Source of the DNA: Minisyncoccota bacterium
GTDB lineage: Bacteria; Patescibacteriota; Minisyncoccia; Phycocordibacterales; CAIJYI01
Length of the DNA: 64,000 nucleotides
Reading direction: 5' to 3'
Assembly: GCA_023229825.1 (NCBI GenBank)
Contig: JALNYN010000007.1
Location: 1 to 64,000 of the forward strand
The translations under genes and the position numbers were made by a program. Below, one piece after another: positions 8,355-16,062 of this stretch; the stretch's first letter is position 1, and each line of letters starts with the position of its first letter. The notes below the pieces were generated by a model. That model was given only the letters and a program-made list of their open reading frames with translations. It ran no database searches and was not told where the DNA came from.

Positions 8355-9548
8355 TTAGTGGTTCAATTGCATAGCAAGATTTTCCATATCTTTACTCGCA
8401 CTCTGCAGCGCCAATGCCAGAGGACTGCAATTTGAGGGAGAAAATGTCGTTTCGTTCACCACAAGGATCGGATCCTTGAGGTAAGCGGTGTTGGTTTCAA
8501 TACGCTGTATGACTCGGGCAAACAATTCATTGGCGCTCTTTGATGCAACGGCTTTTCTCGCATCAACGCGAAGCGCCTTGAGCACTTGAACGGCAGTATA
8601 TAAACTTCCTTGTCCGTGGTAATAGGCGTTATCCATCTCATTCCATGATATGTTTTCCGGAGCATTATCTTGTCTCGCAGACTTTCCAGATGAATCCTCA
8701 TGTGTCGACAAAAGAGGAATCCTTGTTTTTTCGACAGACTCAAGCCTTCGTGCCGAGTTTGCCAGTACCGCCGCCATAGTCTTCAGGAGTTCGCCTGAAT
8801 TATAGGTGGTCGGATAAATATGTGCCTTTCCTTTTTCTAAAGAGAATCGGAAAGCTTTAATCGCATTTAAACCATCTTTATAGACTCCTTCGGTTCTTGG
8901 AAATGCCCAGCTGTCGGAATCCCAAGCAAATTTATTATATGCTCTTTCTATGAACGGATTAAACGCATCATTTTTTCCGTTTTTCGTAAAGTTATCGCGC
9001 ATTTCCTGCAGAACGAAACGGACCATTTGGAGCTGCCCGATCTGAAAGTTCCGCGGATTGTCTACTCCGAATATCCCTGTTTTTGATGAGGCCCAAGGAA
9101 GGTCGTTATCCTGCCAATTCACTATCATTTCACTGGTTATACTTATCATCGTATCCGCTAACGCCGTGCCCTGATTTTCGTTGTACTCCGCCAATTGCTG
9201 AGACGATTCAATGGGCATTACGTTGGGTATTTCTTTGGGATAGATGACGCTGGTGTAATTATACGCATACGTACCGACCCAAACCGCGGGGTAGGTGGAC
9301 CAAAGGGGACCGAGGACAAGCGCTATAAGGATGATGACCGCCGGAATTCCCGCCAATAAATAGCGATATTTCCAGTCTGCTGCTCCATTATGCCACCAGT
9401 GCCAAAATGGCGATATTTGTTTCCATGGCCACTTGATCATCCTCCAGAGGAGGTGAAAGGTCGCACCGTATAAGAAATGAATAGTTCGACTCATATGGCC
9501 TTTTTTGGCGGCAAGGGAGCCTGTTTGTGGGGCTGTCTTTTCTGTCAT
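8355..9548 (-). CDS. membrane-anchored protein, DUF2333-like
   Basis: 397 residues from ATG 9548, chosen because GAGGTG lies 6 nt upstream; an alternative ATG at 9566 has no such site. A cytoplasmic N-terminus of about 55 residues precedes one transmembrane helix (GIPAVIILIALVLGPLW, about residues 66-84), then a long exported helical domain. Phrases such as TYNSGELLKTMAAVLANSARRL remind me of the DUF2333 family of inner-membrane proteins, which has no known function; this assignment is from memory and uncertain. It is divergent from a MASE3 histidine kinase, with a palindrome between them. Confidence 0.7.
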   Translation of the reverse strand: MTEKTAPQTGSLAAKKGHMSRTIHFLYGATFHLLWRMIKWPWKQISPFWHWWHNGAADWKYRYLLAGIPAVIILIALVLGPLWSTYPAVWVGTYAYNYTSVIYPKEIPNVMPIESSQQLAEYNENQGTALADTMISITSEMIVNWQDNDLPWASSKTGIFGVDNPRNFQIGQLQMVRFVLQEMRDNFTKNGKNDAFNPFIERAYNKFAWDSDSWAFPRTEGVYKDGLNAIKAFRFSLEKGKAHIYPTTYNSGELLKTMAAVLANSARRLESVEKTRIPLLSTHEDSSGKSARQDNAPENISWNEMDNAYYHGQGSLYTAVQVLKALRVDARKAVASKSANELFARVIQRIETNTAYLKDPILVVNETTFSPSNCSPLALALQSASKDMENLAMQLNH

Positions 9549-9590
9549 TTTCGCACCTCGCTTCATTGTTTCAAAAAACTATCTCCGACT

Positions 9591-9609
9591 TATTCTATAC
9601 CATAGAATA
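9591..9609. promoter_or_regulatory. palindromic operator candidate between divergent genes
   Basis: A perfect 8-bp inverted repeat, TATTCTAT-ACC-ATAGAATA, lies in the 190-bp gap between the membrane protein (minus) and the sensor kinase (plus), 43 bp upstream of the former and 23 bp upstream of the kinase -35 box. Confidence 0.4.
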
Positions 9610-9631
9610 TAAAAAAAAGGAAGCCGACAAC

Positions 9632-9660
9632 TTGACTTTTTTATAAAAATGGTGTATAAT
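9632..9660 (+). promoter_or_regulatory. promoter of the MASE3 sensor kinase
   Basis: TTGACT (9632..9637), 17 bp, TATAAT (9655..9660). The predicted transcript starts near 9667, giving a leader of about 70 nt. Confidence 0.7.
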
Positions 9661-9737
9661 GAAGCCGTTTAATTAATACACAAAAAATGGTGTAATTGTT
9701 CCGATCAAAAGGGCGTTATTTACGCAAGACTTATTTT

Positions 9738-11642
9738 ATGACTGAGCCTTTACCAAAACATCAATTCAATATTCCAACGCTGAAAAAAGCATTGATATGG
9801 GGATTTTTTCTCATCCCGTTTTTCATTCTGAGCGTATACAACTATCCCGCTTTTCACAGTTTTGCCGACATGGCGACCGTCTTTATTGCGGGCAGCGTGT
9901 TTGTCGTCGTCTGGAACAGGCGGCACGTATTGGATAACCACTATTATCTCTTCGTCGGTATCGCTTTTGTTTTTTACGCCTTTCTGGACTTCATGCACCT
10001 GCTCGGCAATAAAGGAATAGGAATCTTTCCGGGATATGGCAATCTCGGCCCCACATTTTACATTGCCAGTCGATATCTGCTCGGCATTTCGCTTCTCCTT
10101 GCGCCGGCATTCATTAAGCGCAAAGTAAATGTTTTTGCCATGTTCAGCGTGTATTTGTTTGCCGCCACGCTGATCCTGCTTTCTGTTTTTTTGTGGCGCT
10201 CATTTCCGGCCACGTTTATAGAAGGGGTCGGATTGACTCCCTTTAAGATTTTCAGCGATTATCTCATTTGCGCCACGATACTCGGTGCCATTGCCGTATT
10301 ATACTTGAATCGACGAGCATTCGATCCGAGGGTATTCCGTCTTTTCATTCACTCACTCCTTTTGTCCGTTGCATCCGGACTGGCTTTTACTTTTTATGCG
10401 GATCCTTTCGATATAACCAACACGATCGGGCACGTATTTCAGGTCGCGTCGTTTTATCTGATCTATCGCGCATTCGTGGAAACGATCCTGAATAAGCCTC
10501 AGGATATTTTGTACCGCAGCTTGAGAATGAGCGCTGAAGAAAATTTAAAACTTAATACCAAACTGAAAAATACAAATTTCTATCTGAAGCAGAAAGAAGC
10601 CGAGCTTCGCGAAGCTCAGCGTATCGCGCATATCGGAAGCTGGTCTTGGGATTCCGCGACGGATACGATGGCATGGTCGGATGAATTTCTCCGTATTTAC
10701 GGTTTTGATCCGGAAACGGAAACCATGCCTGACTTTAAGGATCAAAGAGGGCGATGTTATCCGATACCGGACTGGGAACGCATAAACAGCGCCGCAAAAA
10801 ATACTATAAAAACGGGAGTCGGTTATGAGATCGAAGTTCAGGCGTTCCGCAACGGCGTTCCGATATGGATCACTACGCGCGGCGAAGCGGTGCACGATGA
10901 CGCCGGAAAGGTTATCGGTCTTCGCGGAACGGTTCAAGATACCACGTATCGCAAGATGGGCGAAGAACGGCTCAGAAATTTTATTTCAGTTCTGGCTCAT
11001 GAATTGCGCAATCCTTTGTCGCCGATCGTACTCGAAGTTGAAATGCTGAAAATGCGGGAAAATACTGATCGGGAGGTGAAGGAATCATACGAAGTAATAG
11101 AGCGGCAGGCCGCTAATATGACGAAACTGTTGAAAGAGCTTCTCGACGTCTCGCGCATAGAAAGAGGCAAGGTTGAGTTGAGTAAAAAAGACGTGGAATT
11201 ATCAACGATCATCGAGGGTGCGGCGGAGGCTTCGAAACCGCTCATTACGAAAGCGAAACAGGAGCTGAAGATCACCATGCCGGAAGGATCGATGCTGATC
11301 CATGCAGATCAGCTGCGAGTGGGACAGATCATAACAAATCTGCTCAATAACGCCTCAAAATATTCGGAGGAAAATAAACTCATTGAGATGATCGTGGAAA
11401 AACTTGGCGATAAAGCCGTCATTAAGATCAAAGATTATGGGGTCGGAATTTCTACGGAAGCACAGAAAGATATCTTTGCACTCTTTTCTCAAAATGAGAC
11501 CATGAGCCGAGTGAAAGGAGGGCTTGGCGTCGGGTTGTATCTGTCGAGAGAACTTGCACAGCTTCATGGCGGTTCAATAACCGTCAAAAGCGCCGGTCTC
11601 GGAAAGGGAAGTGAATTCATTGTTACGCTGCCTCTTAAATGA
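9738..11642 (+). CDS. MASE3-PAS sensor histidine kinase
   Basis: 634 residues from ATG 9738 (an upstream TTG at 9696 is less likely). Residues about 15-245 form a multi-helix membrane sensor of MASE3 type (YLFVGIAFVFYAFLDFMHLLG and GIGIFPGYGNLGPTFYIASRY are characteristic). Next come a linker coiled coil, one PAS domain (about 290-400; WSWDSATDTMAWSDEFLRIYGFDPE), a HisKA domain with the phospho-acceptor in LAHELRNPLSPI, and an HATPase domain with NLLNNASKYS, DYGVGI and GGLGVGL boxes. No response regulator is adjacent; the nearest is at 35 kb. The signal sensed is unknown. It ends in a bidirectional terminator. Confidence 0.93.
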   Translation: MTEPLPKHQFNIPTLKKALIWGFFLIPFFILSVYNYPAFHSFADMATVFIAGSVFVVVWNRRHVLDNHYYLFVGIAFVFYAFLDFMHLLGNKGIGIFPGYGNLGPTFYIASRYLLGISLLLAPAFIKRKVNVFAMFSVYLFAATLILLSVFLWRSFPATFIEGVGLTPFKIFSDYLICATILGAIAVLYLNRRAFDPRVFRLFIHSLLLSVASGLAFTFYADPFDITNTIGHVFQVASFYLIYRAFVETILNKPQDILYRSLRMSAEENLKLNTKLKNTNFYLKQKEAELREAQRIAHIGSWSWDSATDTMAWSDEFLRIYGFDPETETMPDFKDQRGRCYPIPDWERINSAAKNTIKTGVGYEIEVQAFRNGVPIWITTRGEAVHDDAGKVIGLRGTVQDTTYRKMGEERLRNFISVLAHELRNPLSPIVLEVEMLKMRENTDREVKESYEVIERQAANMTKLLKELLDVSRIERGKVELSKKDVELSTIIEGAAEASKPLITKAKQELKITMPEGSMLIHADQLRVGQIITNLLNNASKYSEENKLIEMIVEKLGDKAVIKIKDYGVGISTEAQKDIFALFSQNETMSRVKGGLGVGLYLSRELAQLHGGSITVKSAGLGKGSEFIVTLPLK

Positions 11643-11654
11643 TCGATCTCTCAT

Positions 11655-11696
11655 AAAAAAAATAACGTTTGGTAAAAACCAAACGTTATTTTTTTA
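11655..11696. terminator. bidirectional terminator between convergent genes
   Basis: A perfect stem AACGTTTGG / CCAAACGTT with a TAAAAA loop is flanked by A7 and T7 runs. It ends the kinase on the plus strand and the 11703..12038 gene on the minus strand. Confidence 0.9.
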
Positions 11697-11702
11697 TCAG
11701 CT

Positions 11703-12038
11703 TTATTTTGCGGCTGAATCAAAAAGAATGTTGATAAGCGATATCACGAGCCCGAAGAGGAGGGCGATAAGGAACGAACCCGGCACAAATCCCGGTACGA
11801 TCGCTCCCGCGATCAAAACAAGAATGGTGTTGATAACGAGCGTAAAAAGCCCGAGGGTCATAATGTTCAACGGAAGCGTCAGCGCCAAAAGGACCGGCTT
11901 GACGAAAAGATTGAGCAGTCCGAGGACGACCGCTACGACGAAAGCGGTAAACCATCCGCTGACCATTACTCCGGGGATAAGATACGCTGCCACCATGACC
12001 GCGATGGTATTGATCGCGAAATGAAAAAACATGTTCAT
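11703..12038 (-). CDS. four-helix membrane protein, phage-holin / YvlD family
   Basis: 111 residues, almost entirely four hydrophobic helices separated by short loops (GVMVSGWFTAFVVAVVLGLLN, KPVLLALTLPLNIMTLGLF, INTILVLIAGAIVPGFV, ALLFGLVISLIN). This pattern and length match the 4-TM family PF04020 (named after a mycobacteriophage holin, including Bacillus YvlD). In cellular genomes it is a small inner-membrane protein often linked to envelope stress, not a lysis holin. It lies 12 bp downstream of the DUF3008-like gene, so they form an operon. Confidence 0.85.
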   Translation of the reverse strand: MNMFFHFAINTIAVMVAAYLIPGVMVSGWFTAFVVAVVLGLLNLFVKPVLLALTLPLNIMTLGLFTLVINTILVLIAGAIVPGFVPGSFLIALLFGLVISLINILFDSAAK

Positions 12039-12050
12039 AAAGTTAGTTTT

Positions 12051-12242
12051 TTATTTTTTATGTTTAACTTTTAATGGGATCGTGCTTCGCTTCGTCTTCG
12101 CGATCTTACGCAAATCCTTTTCGCTCATGGAACTCGCCATTTTTTTTGACGCTCCTTTAAGCTTTCTTTTTGATATTTGTCCGCGTTTCGCGGACAGAGC
12201 CGCACCCGCGGCCATCTGTTGTTTTTTTGATCTTGCCGGCAT
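12051..12242 (-). CDS. DUF3008-like small basic protein
   Basis: 63 residues, very basic. The N-terminus MPARSKKQQMAAGAALSAKRG followed by a Lys/Ser-rich stretch matches the DUF3008 family, a short protein whose role is unknown. Its charge and helical content would allow nucleic-acid binding, which is inference. First gene of a two-gene operon with the 4-TM protein. Confidence 0.75.
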   Translation of the reverse strand: MPARSKKQQMAAGAALSAKRGQISKRKLKGASKKMASSMSEKDLRKIAKTKRSTIPLKVKHKK

Positions 12243-12281
12243 AGTACCTTTTATTACCGCCGGCTTATGAAATATTCATGA

Positions 12282-12311
12282 AAATAAAAAAAGCAGGCCG
12301 TTTGACCTGCT
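12282..12311 (-). terminator. terminator of the 12375..12929 gene
   Basis: On the minus strand, AGCAGG / CCTGCT stems are followed by TTTTTTTATTTT. It lies about 65 bp downstream of the gene stop. Confidence 0.75.
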
Positions 12312-12336
12312 CCAAATTTTTATCATCTATACAATG

Positions 12337-12369
12337 CGTCATCCCGGGCCGCGACCCGGGATCCACGTC
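12337..12369. repeat. dispersed palindromic repeat, half copy
   Basis: CGTCATCCCGGG...CCCGGGATCCACGT forms a single hairpin of the same family as the copy at 6228, placed between the stop codon of the 12375..12929 gene and its terminator, so it is probably transcribed in the 3' UTR. Confidence 0.8.
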
Positions 12370-12374
12370 GTGCT

Positions 12375-12929
12375 TCACCTTGCCGCAATTAACATGAGAT
12401 GAAGATCTTCGCAGCATAGACCAACATCTATAAATTCGTAGCGAACGTGCAGTTCTCCGCTGTCGATACATTCTACCAAACGGTGCGCTCTCTTTATCTG
12501 GCACTGAAAGTATGCAGCCTGTTCCGCAGCAAAATCTCTTTCACTATCGCGCATTTTAGGATTGTTGCTGTATTTTGCTTCAAGATAGCCTTGGGCCCAA
12601 TCGCTCATACGGGCAATGTGTGCGGCAAGAAGCGATCTTTTAAAAGAGCGGACAGCTTCTTTGTCGATCGCGTGGTTGATCACTGCTTGATATCGGCTTG
12701 TCGCGTCCTCCGTGCGTTGATCCTCTCCATTGGGCAAACGGATCGGATACGCCATCTCGGAACGGGTCACGGAGACGCGCATCTTGCTTTGGACGCGTCC
12801 GTCTTCTTCAGTGATCCCTCCCGTTGGATAACATTCTTGTTCCACGACAAGAGAATGGTCGAGCAAATGCAGGGTATCTAAATTGCGTTCCAGCTGCTCC
12901 GAAATAGTTTCCGGAATGTTTGTTTTCAT
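12375..12929 (-). CDS. hypothetical soluble protein
   Basis: 184 residues from ATG 12929, supported by a GAGGTG site 5 nt upstream; the longer frame to 13055 runs through the promoter. The protein is acidic to neutral, largely helical, with no signal peptide or membrane helix. Four Cys are spread through it. No family recognised. It has its own near-consensus promoter, and a MITE-like element begins only a few bases upstream of the -35 box. Confidence 0.7.
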   Translation of the reverse strand: MKTNIPETISEQLERNLDTLHLLDHSLVVEQECYPTGGITEEDGRVQSKMRVSVTRSEMAYPIRLPNGEDQRTEDATSRYQAVINHAIDKEAVRSFKRSLLAAHIARMSDWAQGYLEAKYSNNPKMRDSERDFAAEQAAYFQCQIKRAHRLVECIDSGELHVRYEFIDVGLCCEDLHLMLIAAR

Positions 12930-12966
12930 GTTTTCACCTCGTTTTGTTGTTGAAATTCTGTTGCAG

Positions 12967-12995
12967 ACTATATCATAGAAACAATTGTAAGTCAA
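12967..12995 (-). promoter_or_regulatory. promoter of the 12375..12929 gene
   Basis: On the minus strand, TTGACT (12990..12995), 17 bp, TATAGT (12967..12972). The left target duplication of the adjacent MITE starts 5 bp upstream of this -35 box. Confidence 0.7.
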
Positions 12996-13006
12996 GGTAT
13001 CCGTTA

Positions 13007-13259
13007 GTATCTCCTCACATCTATCCGTCATTCCAGCCCGCGAGCTGGAATCCACGGCGTAACGACGTGGATTCTGAATCGCACCACAAGAGTATTTCCA
13101 TTTTTATGGTCGCTTCACTCCTTCACCACAAGAGTATTTCCAATTTTATACTCCCTACGGTCGTTAAAATTTAGGTCAAAAATTAGGTCAGTTCAGAATG
13201 ACGACGAACGAGTTTTAGCGATTTTTCGGTAAAACATGATGATGGTGTGAGGAATTACG
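13007..13259. mobile_element. MITE-like element, copy A, with internal insertion
   Basis: The ends are inverted, GTATCTCCTCAC at the left and GTGAGGAATTACG at the right, and the element is flanked by a perfect 7-bp direct repeat TCCGTTA (13000..13006 and 13260..13266), as expected for a target-site duplication. The body holds a CGTCATTCC...TGACGACGA palindromic repeat. No ORF. Compared with copy B at 33570..33726 it carries about 110 bp of extra sequence in the middle. Confidence 0.75.
13081..13190. repeat. nested insertion with 42-bp direct repeat inside the MITE
   Basis: This stretch splits the second hairpin of the palindromic repeat (CTGAATC / GTTCAGAATGACG) that is intact in copy B. It contains CACCACAAGAGTATTTCCA twice, starting at 13082 and 13124 (42-bp period), then AT-rich sequence with TTAGGTCA repeated. 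Confidence 0.65.
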
Positions 13260-13307
13260 TCCGTTATGGTTCAATAGCTTGGAAACGCTCCATCATAAAA
13301 TATCGAT

Positions 13308-13350
13308 TTGCTTTTATTTATGCGCCGGTGTATAAATTAACTATGGTTAA
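13308..13350 (+). promoter_or_regulatory. promoter with palindromic metal-regulator operator
   Basis: TTGCTT (13308..13313), 17 bp, TATAAA (13331..13336), immediately followed by the palindrome TTAAC-TATG-GTTAA (13337..13350) covering the predicted start of transcription. The next gene is a DtxR/MntR-like repressor starting at 13363, so autoregulation is a reasonable inference. Confidence 0.6.
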
Positions 13351-13362
13351 CTTATTTACGCG

Positions 13363-13770
13363 ATGAAAAATCAAAGCCAAGAAGATTACTTGAGAGCGAT
13401 CTATCGTGAATACGAAAAAAGCGGACAGTCGCCCCATGCCGTTCTTATCGCAGATCGAATGTCGGTGTCAAAACCGGCCGTATCAAAGATGCTGAAAAAA
13501 CTGTCCGAAAGAAAGCTTTTGAAAGCGCAGCCGTATTCGAAAATTTCTTTAACGGCAAAAGGGCTAAAAGCCGCTCAAAACCTCACTTACAAGCACCGGA
13601 TAATCGAAGTTTTTCTTTCAGATGTTCTTCGCGTCGATAAAGAGCGTGTACACGATGAGGCACATGTGCTTGAGCATGCCTTTTCAGATACGACCATTAA
13701 AAAACTCGCAGCCTTTTTAAATGATCCGACCGTTTCTCCCCATGGCAGGAAAATACCGAAACCAAAATAG
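13363..13770 (+). CDS. DtxR/MntR-family metal-dependent repressor (short form)
   Basis: 135 residues. The N-terminal winged helix-turn-helix (QEDYLRAIYREYEKSG, then LIADRMSVSKPAVSKMLKKLSERKLL) and the dimerisation/metal-binding domain (HRIIEVFLSDVL, DEAHVLEHAFSD, PTVSPHGRKIP) are those of MntR/IdeR proteins; the His, Glu and Asp ligands of the family are present. The C-terminal SH3-like FeoA domain of DtxR is absent, as in MntR. It likely represses metal transport genes when Mn(II) or Fe(II) is plentiful. Its neighbour is the FTR1 iron permease, so iron is the more likely signal, although an mntP gene also lies in the window. Confidence 0.9.
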   Translation: MKNQSQEDYLRAIYREYEKSGQSPHAVLIADRMSVSKPAVSKMLKKLSERKLLKAQPYSKISLTAKGLKAAQNLTYKHRIIEVFLSDVLRVDKERVHDEAHVLEHAFSDTTIKKLAAFLNDPTVSPHGRKIPKPK

Positions 13771-13793
13771 CAGCGACGGAAAAATGATTATTA

Positions 13794-13799
13794 TATAAT
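13794..13799 (+). promoter_or_regulatory. possible -10 box of the FTR1 gene
   Basis: TATAAT lies 12 nt before the ATG at 13812, which would leave a leader of only about 5 nt. No good -35 box is seen, and read-through from the repressor gene is also possible. Confidence 0.35.
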
Positions 13800-13811
13800 T
13801 TTATTAATTTT

Positions 13812-14642
13812 ATGTTTGCACCATTCGTACTCTCATTTCGGGAGATATTGGAGATAGGGCTGCTCTCTATCCTTATTATTACCTATCTTTCTCGCGCAGG
13901 ACTGGGGCATCTGGTAAAGTATGTCTGGCACGGGATCATCGGCGGAGCTGTGATCAGCGTTATTCTGGGAGCGATCGCATGGCAAGTTTTTGGGGGACTT
14001 CCCGAGCCGTATGAAAAATTATTTGAAGCCGTCGCTTCGGTTATTGCCGCGGTTGTTCTTACCGTTGTGTTCTTTTGGCTCGCGAGGCATCGCGGCGACT
14101 TGCTGGAACAAAAGCTTCAAAAGCACGTTGATGCATTCAAAGAAAGGGAGGCCATCAGCGGAATTTTCTTTTTTGCCTTTTTGGTCGTTTTGCGCGAAGG
14201 CCTTGAGATCGTACTTTTTCTTTTTCCGTATCTGATCAAAGATCCGGCAAATACGATCTTGGGATTTTCGGCGGGTACTTTTACGGCGCTTGTTCTTTCT
14301 TTTGCCATGTATCGATACGGCACGCATATCGACGTGAATAAAATATTTTATTATTCAAGCCTCATTATCGTTCTCATCGTGGCCGGCATGCTCGGATACG
14401 GCGTGCATGAATTCATCGAATTTCTCGCATTCAGAGGAATTGAAATAGGATGGCTCGGACAGTTCGTCTATGATCTCCATATCCCAAGCAGCAGTATCTG
14501 GTCGCACAAAGGAATTCTCGGCGCTCCTTTCGCGATACTTTTCGGCTATTCCACAAAAATGGAATGGGCTCGTCTTCTGATCCAGATCGCCTATCTCTCC
14601 ATTTTCATACCGCTCACCGTGCGGATGTACAGACAGAGATAA
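13812..14642 (+). CDS. FTR1-family high-affinity iron permease
   Basis: 276 residues with about seven hydrophobic helices. The two diagnostic Arg-Glu-x-x-Glu iron motifs are present: REILE at about residues 10-14 and REGLE at about residues 127-131. This is the EfeU/FTR1 permease that moves ferric iron across the membrane. The usual partners EfeO and EfeB or a multicopper oxidase are not in the window. It follows the metal-dependent repressor by 41 bp and precedes the nitrate genes, whose Fe-S and haem proteins need iron. Ends in a terminator shared with narK. Confidence 0.92.
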   Translation: MFAPFVLSFREILEIGLLSILIITYLSRAGLGHLVKYVWHGIIGGAVISVILGAIAWQVFGGLPEPYEKLFEAVASVIAAVVLTVVFFWLARHRGDLLEQKLQKHVDAFKEREAISGIFFFAFLVVLREGLEIVLFLFPYLIKDPANTILGFSAGTFTALVLSFAMYRYGTHIDVNKIFYYSSLIIVLIVAGMLGYGVHEFIEFLAFRGIEIGWLGQFVYDLHIPSSSIWSHKGILGAPFAILFGYSTKMEWARLLIQIAYLSIFIPLTVRMYRQR

Positions 14643-14645
14643 AAT

Positions 14646-14680
14646 AAAAAAACCGTCCCAACGTGGGACGGTTTTGAATA
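14646..14680. terminator. bidirectional terminator between FTR1 and narK
   Basis: A perfect stem CCGTCCCA / TGGGACGG with a short loop is flanked by A-rich sequence on one side and TTTT on the other, placed between convergent genes. Confidence 0.85.
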
Positions 14681-14688
14681 AAAAAGGA

Positions 14689-15906
14689 CTAGTTTTGTTT
14701 CGACCAATAGAGGGCGGTAAGCGATACGGCTGCGACTCCCCAGAGGAACATAAAGGCGGTGGTATAAATACCGGTATAGTCGAGGATCGCTCCAAAGATT
14801 ATCGGCAAGAGATATCCGCCCAAACCGCCGCCGAGACCAATGGCCCCAAAAACGGCTCCGGTATTTTTTGGAAAATCGTCGGCCGCATATTTGAAGATCG
14901 AGGCATTGCCGATACCAAGCGCCAGTCCGAGAACCATAAGAACCCCGGTAAAGACCCACATGTTGATGTGAATGGGGATCACGATATCGCCGTTCAGCGT
15001 ATGGAAGATAACATCCGAAGGCGGATATGAGATTATCGTAAGACAGAAGAGCGCCACCCACATAATCGAGCGTGTCACTTTGAACGCTCCATATTTATCT
15101 GCAAGCCATCCGCCGTATGCCCGTATCAGACTTCCCGGCAGAGCGAATACCATCGCCATCAGAGCGCCGTCTTGGAGAGTAAATCCGTATGCGCTCATGT
15201 AATAGGAAGGCATCCAAAGAGCGAGTGCGATAAATCCTCCGAACGTAAGCGAGTAATATTGAAAATATCTCCACGCTTTGGGATCTTTCATCACAGCAAA
15301 TTGTTCCGAGATCTTTGTGTTTGTCCGGTGGCTTTCGTCCGTAAAAGTGAACAAAAGAAAAATGATCGCAACCATGAGCAGGATGACCGCATACACTTTT
15401 GGCACCATTCTCCACCCGTAGGCAGCGATCAAGATCGGCGCCGCGAATTGCGTGAGAGCCGTCCCGACATTACCTGAACCAAAGATCCCCATGGCAAATC
15501 CTTGCCGTTCTTTCGGGAACCATTTTACTACATAGCTGATCCCGACAGCGAATGACGTTCCCACGATGCCGACGAACAGACCCAAAACAAGAAAATGCCA
15601 GTAAGCAGAAGCCCATCCTCCGATCAAATAAAGCGGAGGCAATGCCGAGATCATGAGAAGGAAAAATACCCGCCGTCCGCCGAAGCGATCTGATAAGGCG
15701 CCGAAAAGCGGACGAAGGAATGCGCCGGTTAATATCGGCGTACCGATGAGAACGCCGAACTCGGTGTTTGAAAGTCCGAGTTCCGCTTGTATTGGTTTGC
15801 CGATGATGGAAAAAATGACCCATACGGCGAAACAGACGACAAATCCGAACGTGCTCATGGAGAGCACCAGATTTCTTTTTGTTTCATTGGAAGTGAATAG
15901 CTCCAT
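14689..15906 (-). CDS. narK: nitrate/nitrite transporter, NarK type
   Basis: 405 residues from ATG 15906, chosen over a TTG at 15927 because an AGGGG site lies 6 nt upstream. A 12-helix major facilitator of the nitrate-nitrite porter family: GKPIQAELGLSNTEFGVLIGTPILTGAFLRPLFG with the family Arg, the MFS loop DRFGGRR, GMGIFGSGNVGT-type and GLALGIGNASIFKYAADDFP glycine-rich signatures. It imports nitrate and/or exports nitrite. It is one of the cluster surrounding narGHJI and lies downstream of the DGC-type gene with its own promoter. Confidence 0.93.
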   Translation of the reverse strand: MELFTSNETKRNLVLSMSTFGFVVCFAVWVIFSIIGKPIQAELGLSNTEFGVLIGTPILTGAFLRPLFGALSDRFGGRRVFFLLMISALPPLYLIGGWASAYWHFLVLGLFVGIVGTSFAVGISYVVKWFPKERQGFAMGIFGSGNVGTALTQFAAPILIAAYGWRMVPKVYAVILLMVAIIFLLFTFTDESHRTNTKISEQFAVMKDPKAWRYFQYYSLTFGGFIALALWMPSYYMSAYGFTLQDGALMAMVFALPGSLIRAYGGWLADKYGAFKVTRSIMWVALFCLTIISYPPSDVIFHTLNGDIVIPIHINMWVFTGVLMVLGLALGIGNASIFKYAADDFPKNTGAVFGAIGLGGGLGGYLLPIIFGAILDYTGIYTTAFMFLWGVAAVSLTALYWSKQN

Positions 15907-15973
15907 AATAAACCCCTGAAATTTCAATGTTCAAAAATAACGGATCAAAAAATTTCGATCGATACCTCAACAC

Positions 15974-16002
15974 ATGTAAACGTAAAAAACAGTTTCTGTC
16001 AA
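15974..16002 (-). promoter_or_regulatory. promoter of narK
   Basis: On the minus strand, TTGACA (15997..16002), 17 bp, TTACAT (15974..15979). It lies about 70 bp upstream of the narK start and just after the terminator of the preceding gene. Confidence 0.6.
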
Positions 16003-16004
16003 TT

Positions 16005-16041
16005 TTTTATAAAAAAATCACCCGGCTTGCGTCGGGTGACC
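16005..16041 (-). terminator. terminator of the DGC-type gene
   Basis: On the minus strand, TCACCCG / CGGGTGA stems are followed by seven T. It separates the 16063..16431 gene from narK. Confidence 0.85.
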
Positions 16042-16062
16042 TCATGAAGACATCATCTTCGA

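Noticed and set aside
9696..9737. Upstream TTG start of the MASE3 kinase
   Set aside because: The ATG at 9738 fits the family N-terminus better and no ribosome-binding site supports the TTG.
11703..12038. Phage holin indicating a prophage
   Set aside because: The family name comes from a phage, but this 4-TM type is common in chromosomes and no other phage gene is nearby.
13082..13165. 42-bp period repeat as a mini CRISPR array
   Set aside because: Only two units, inside a MITE, with near-identical content throughout the period.
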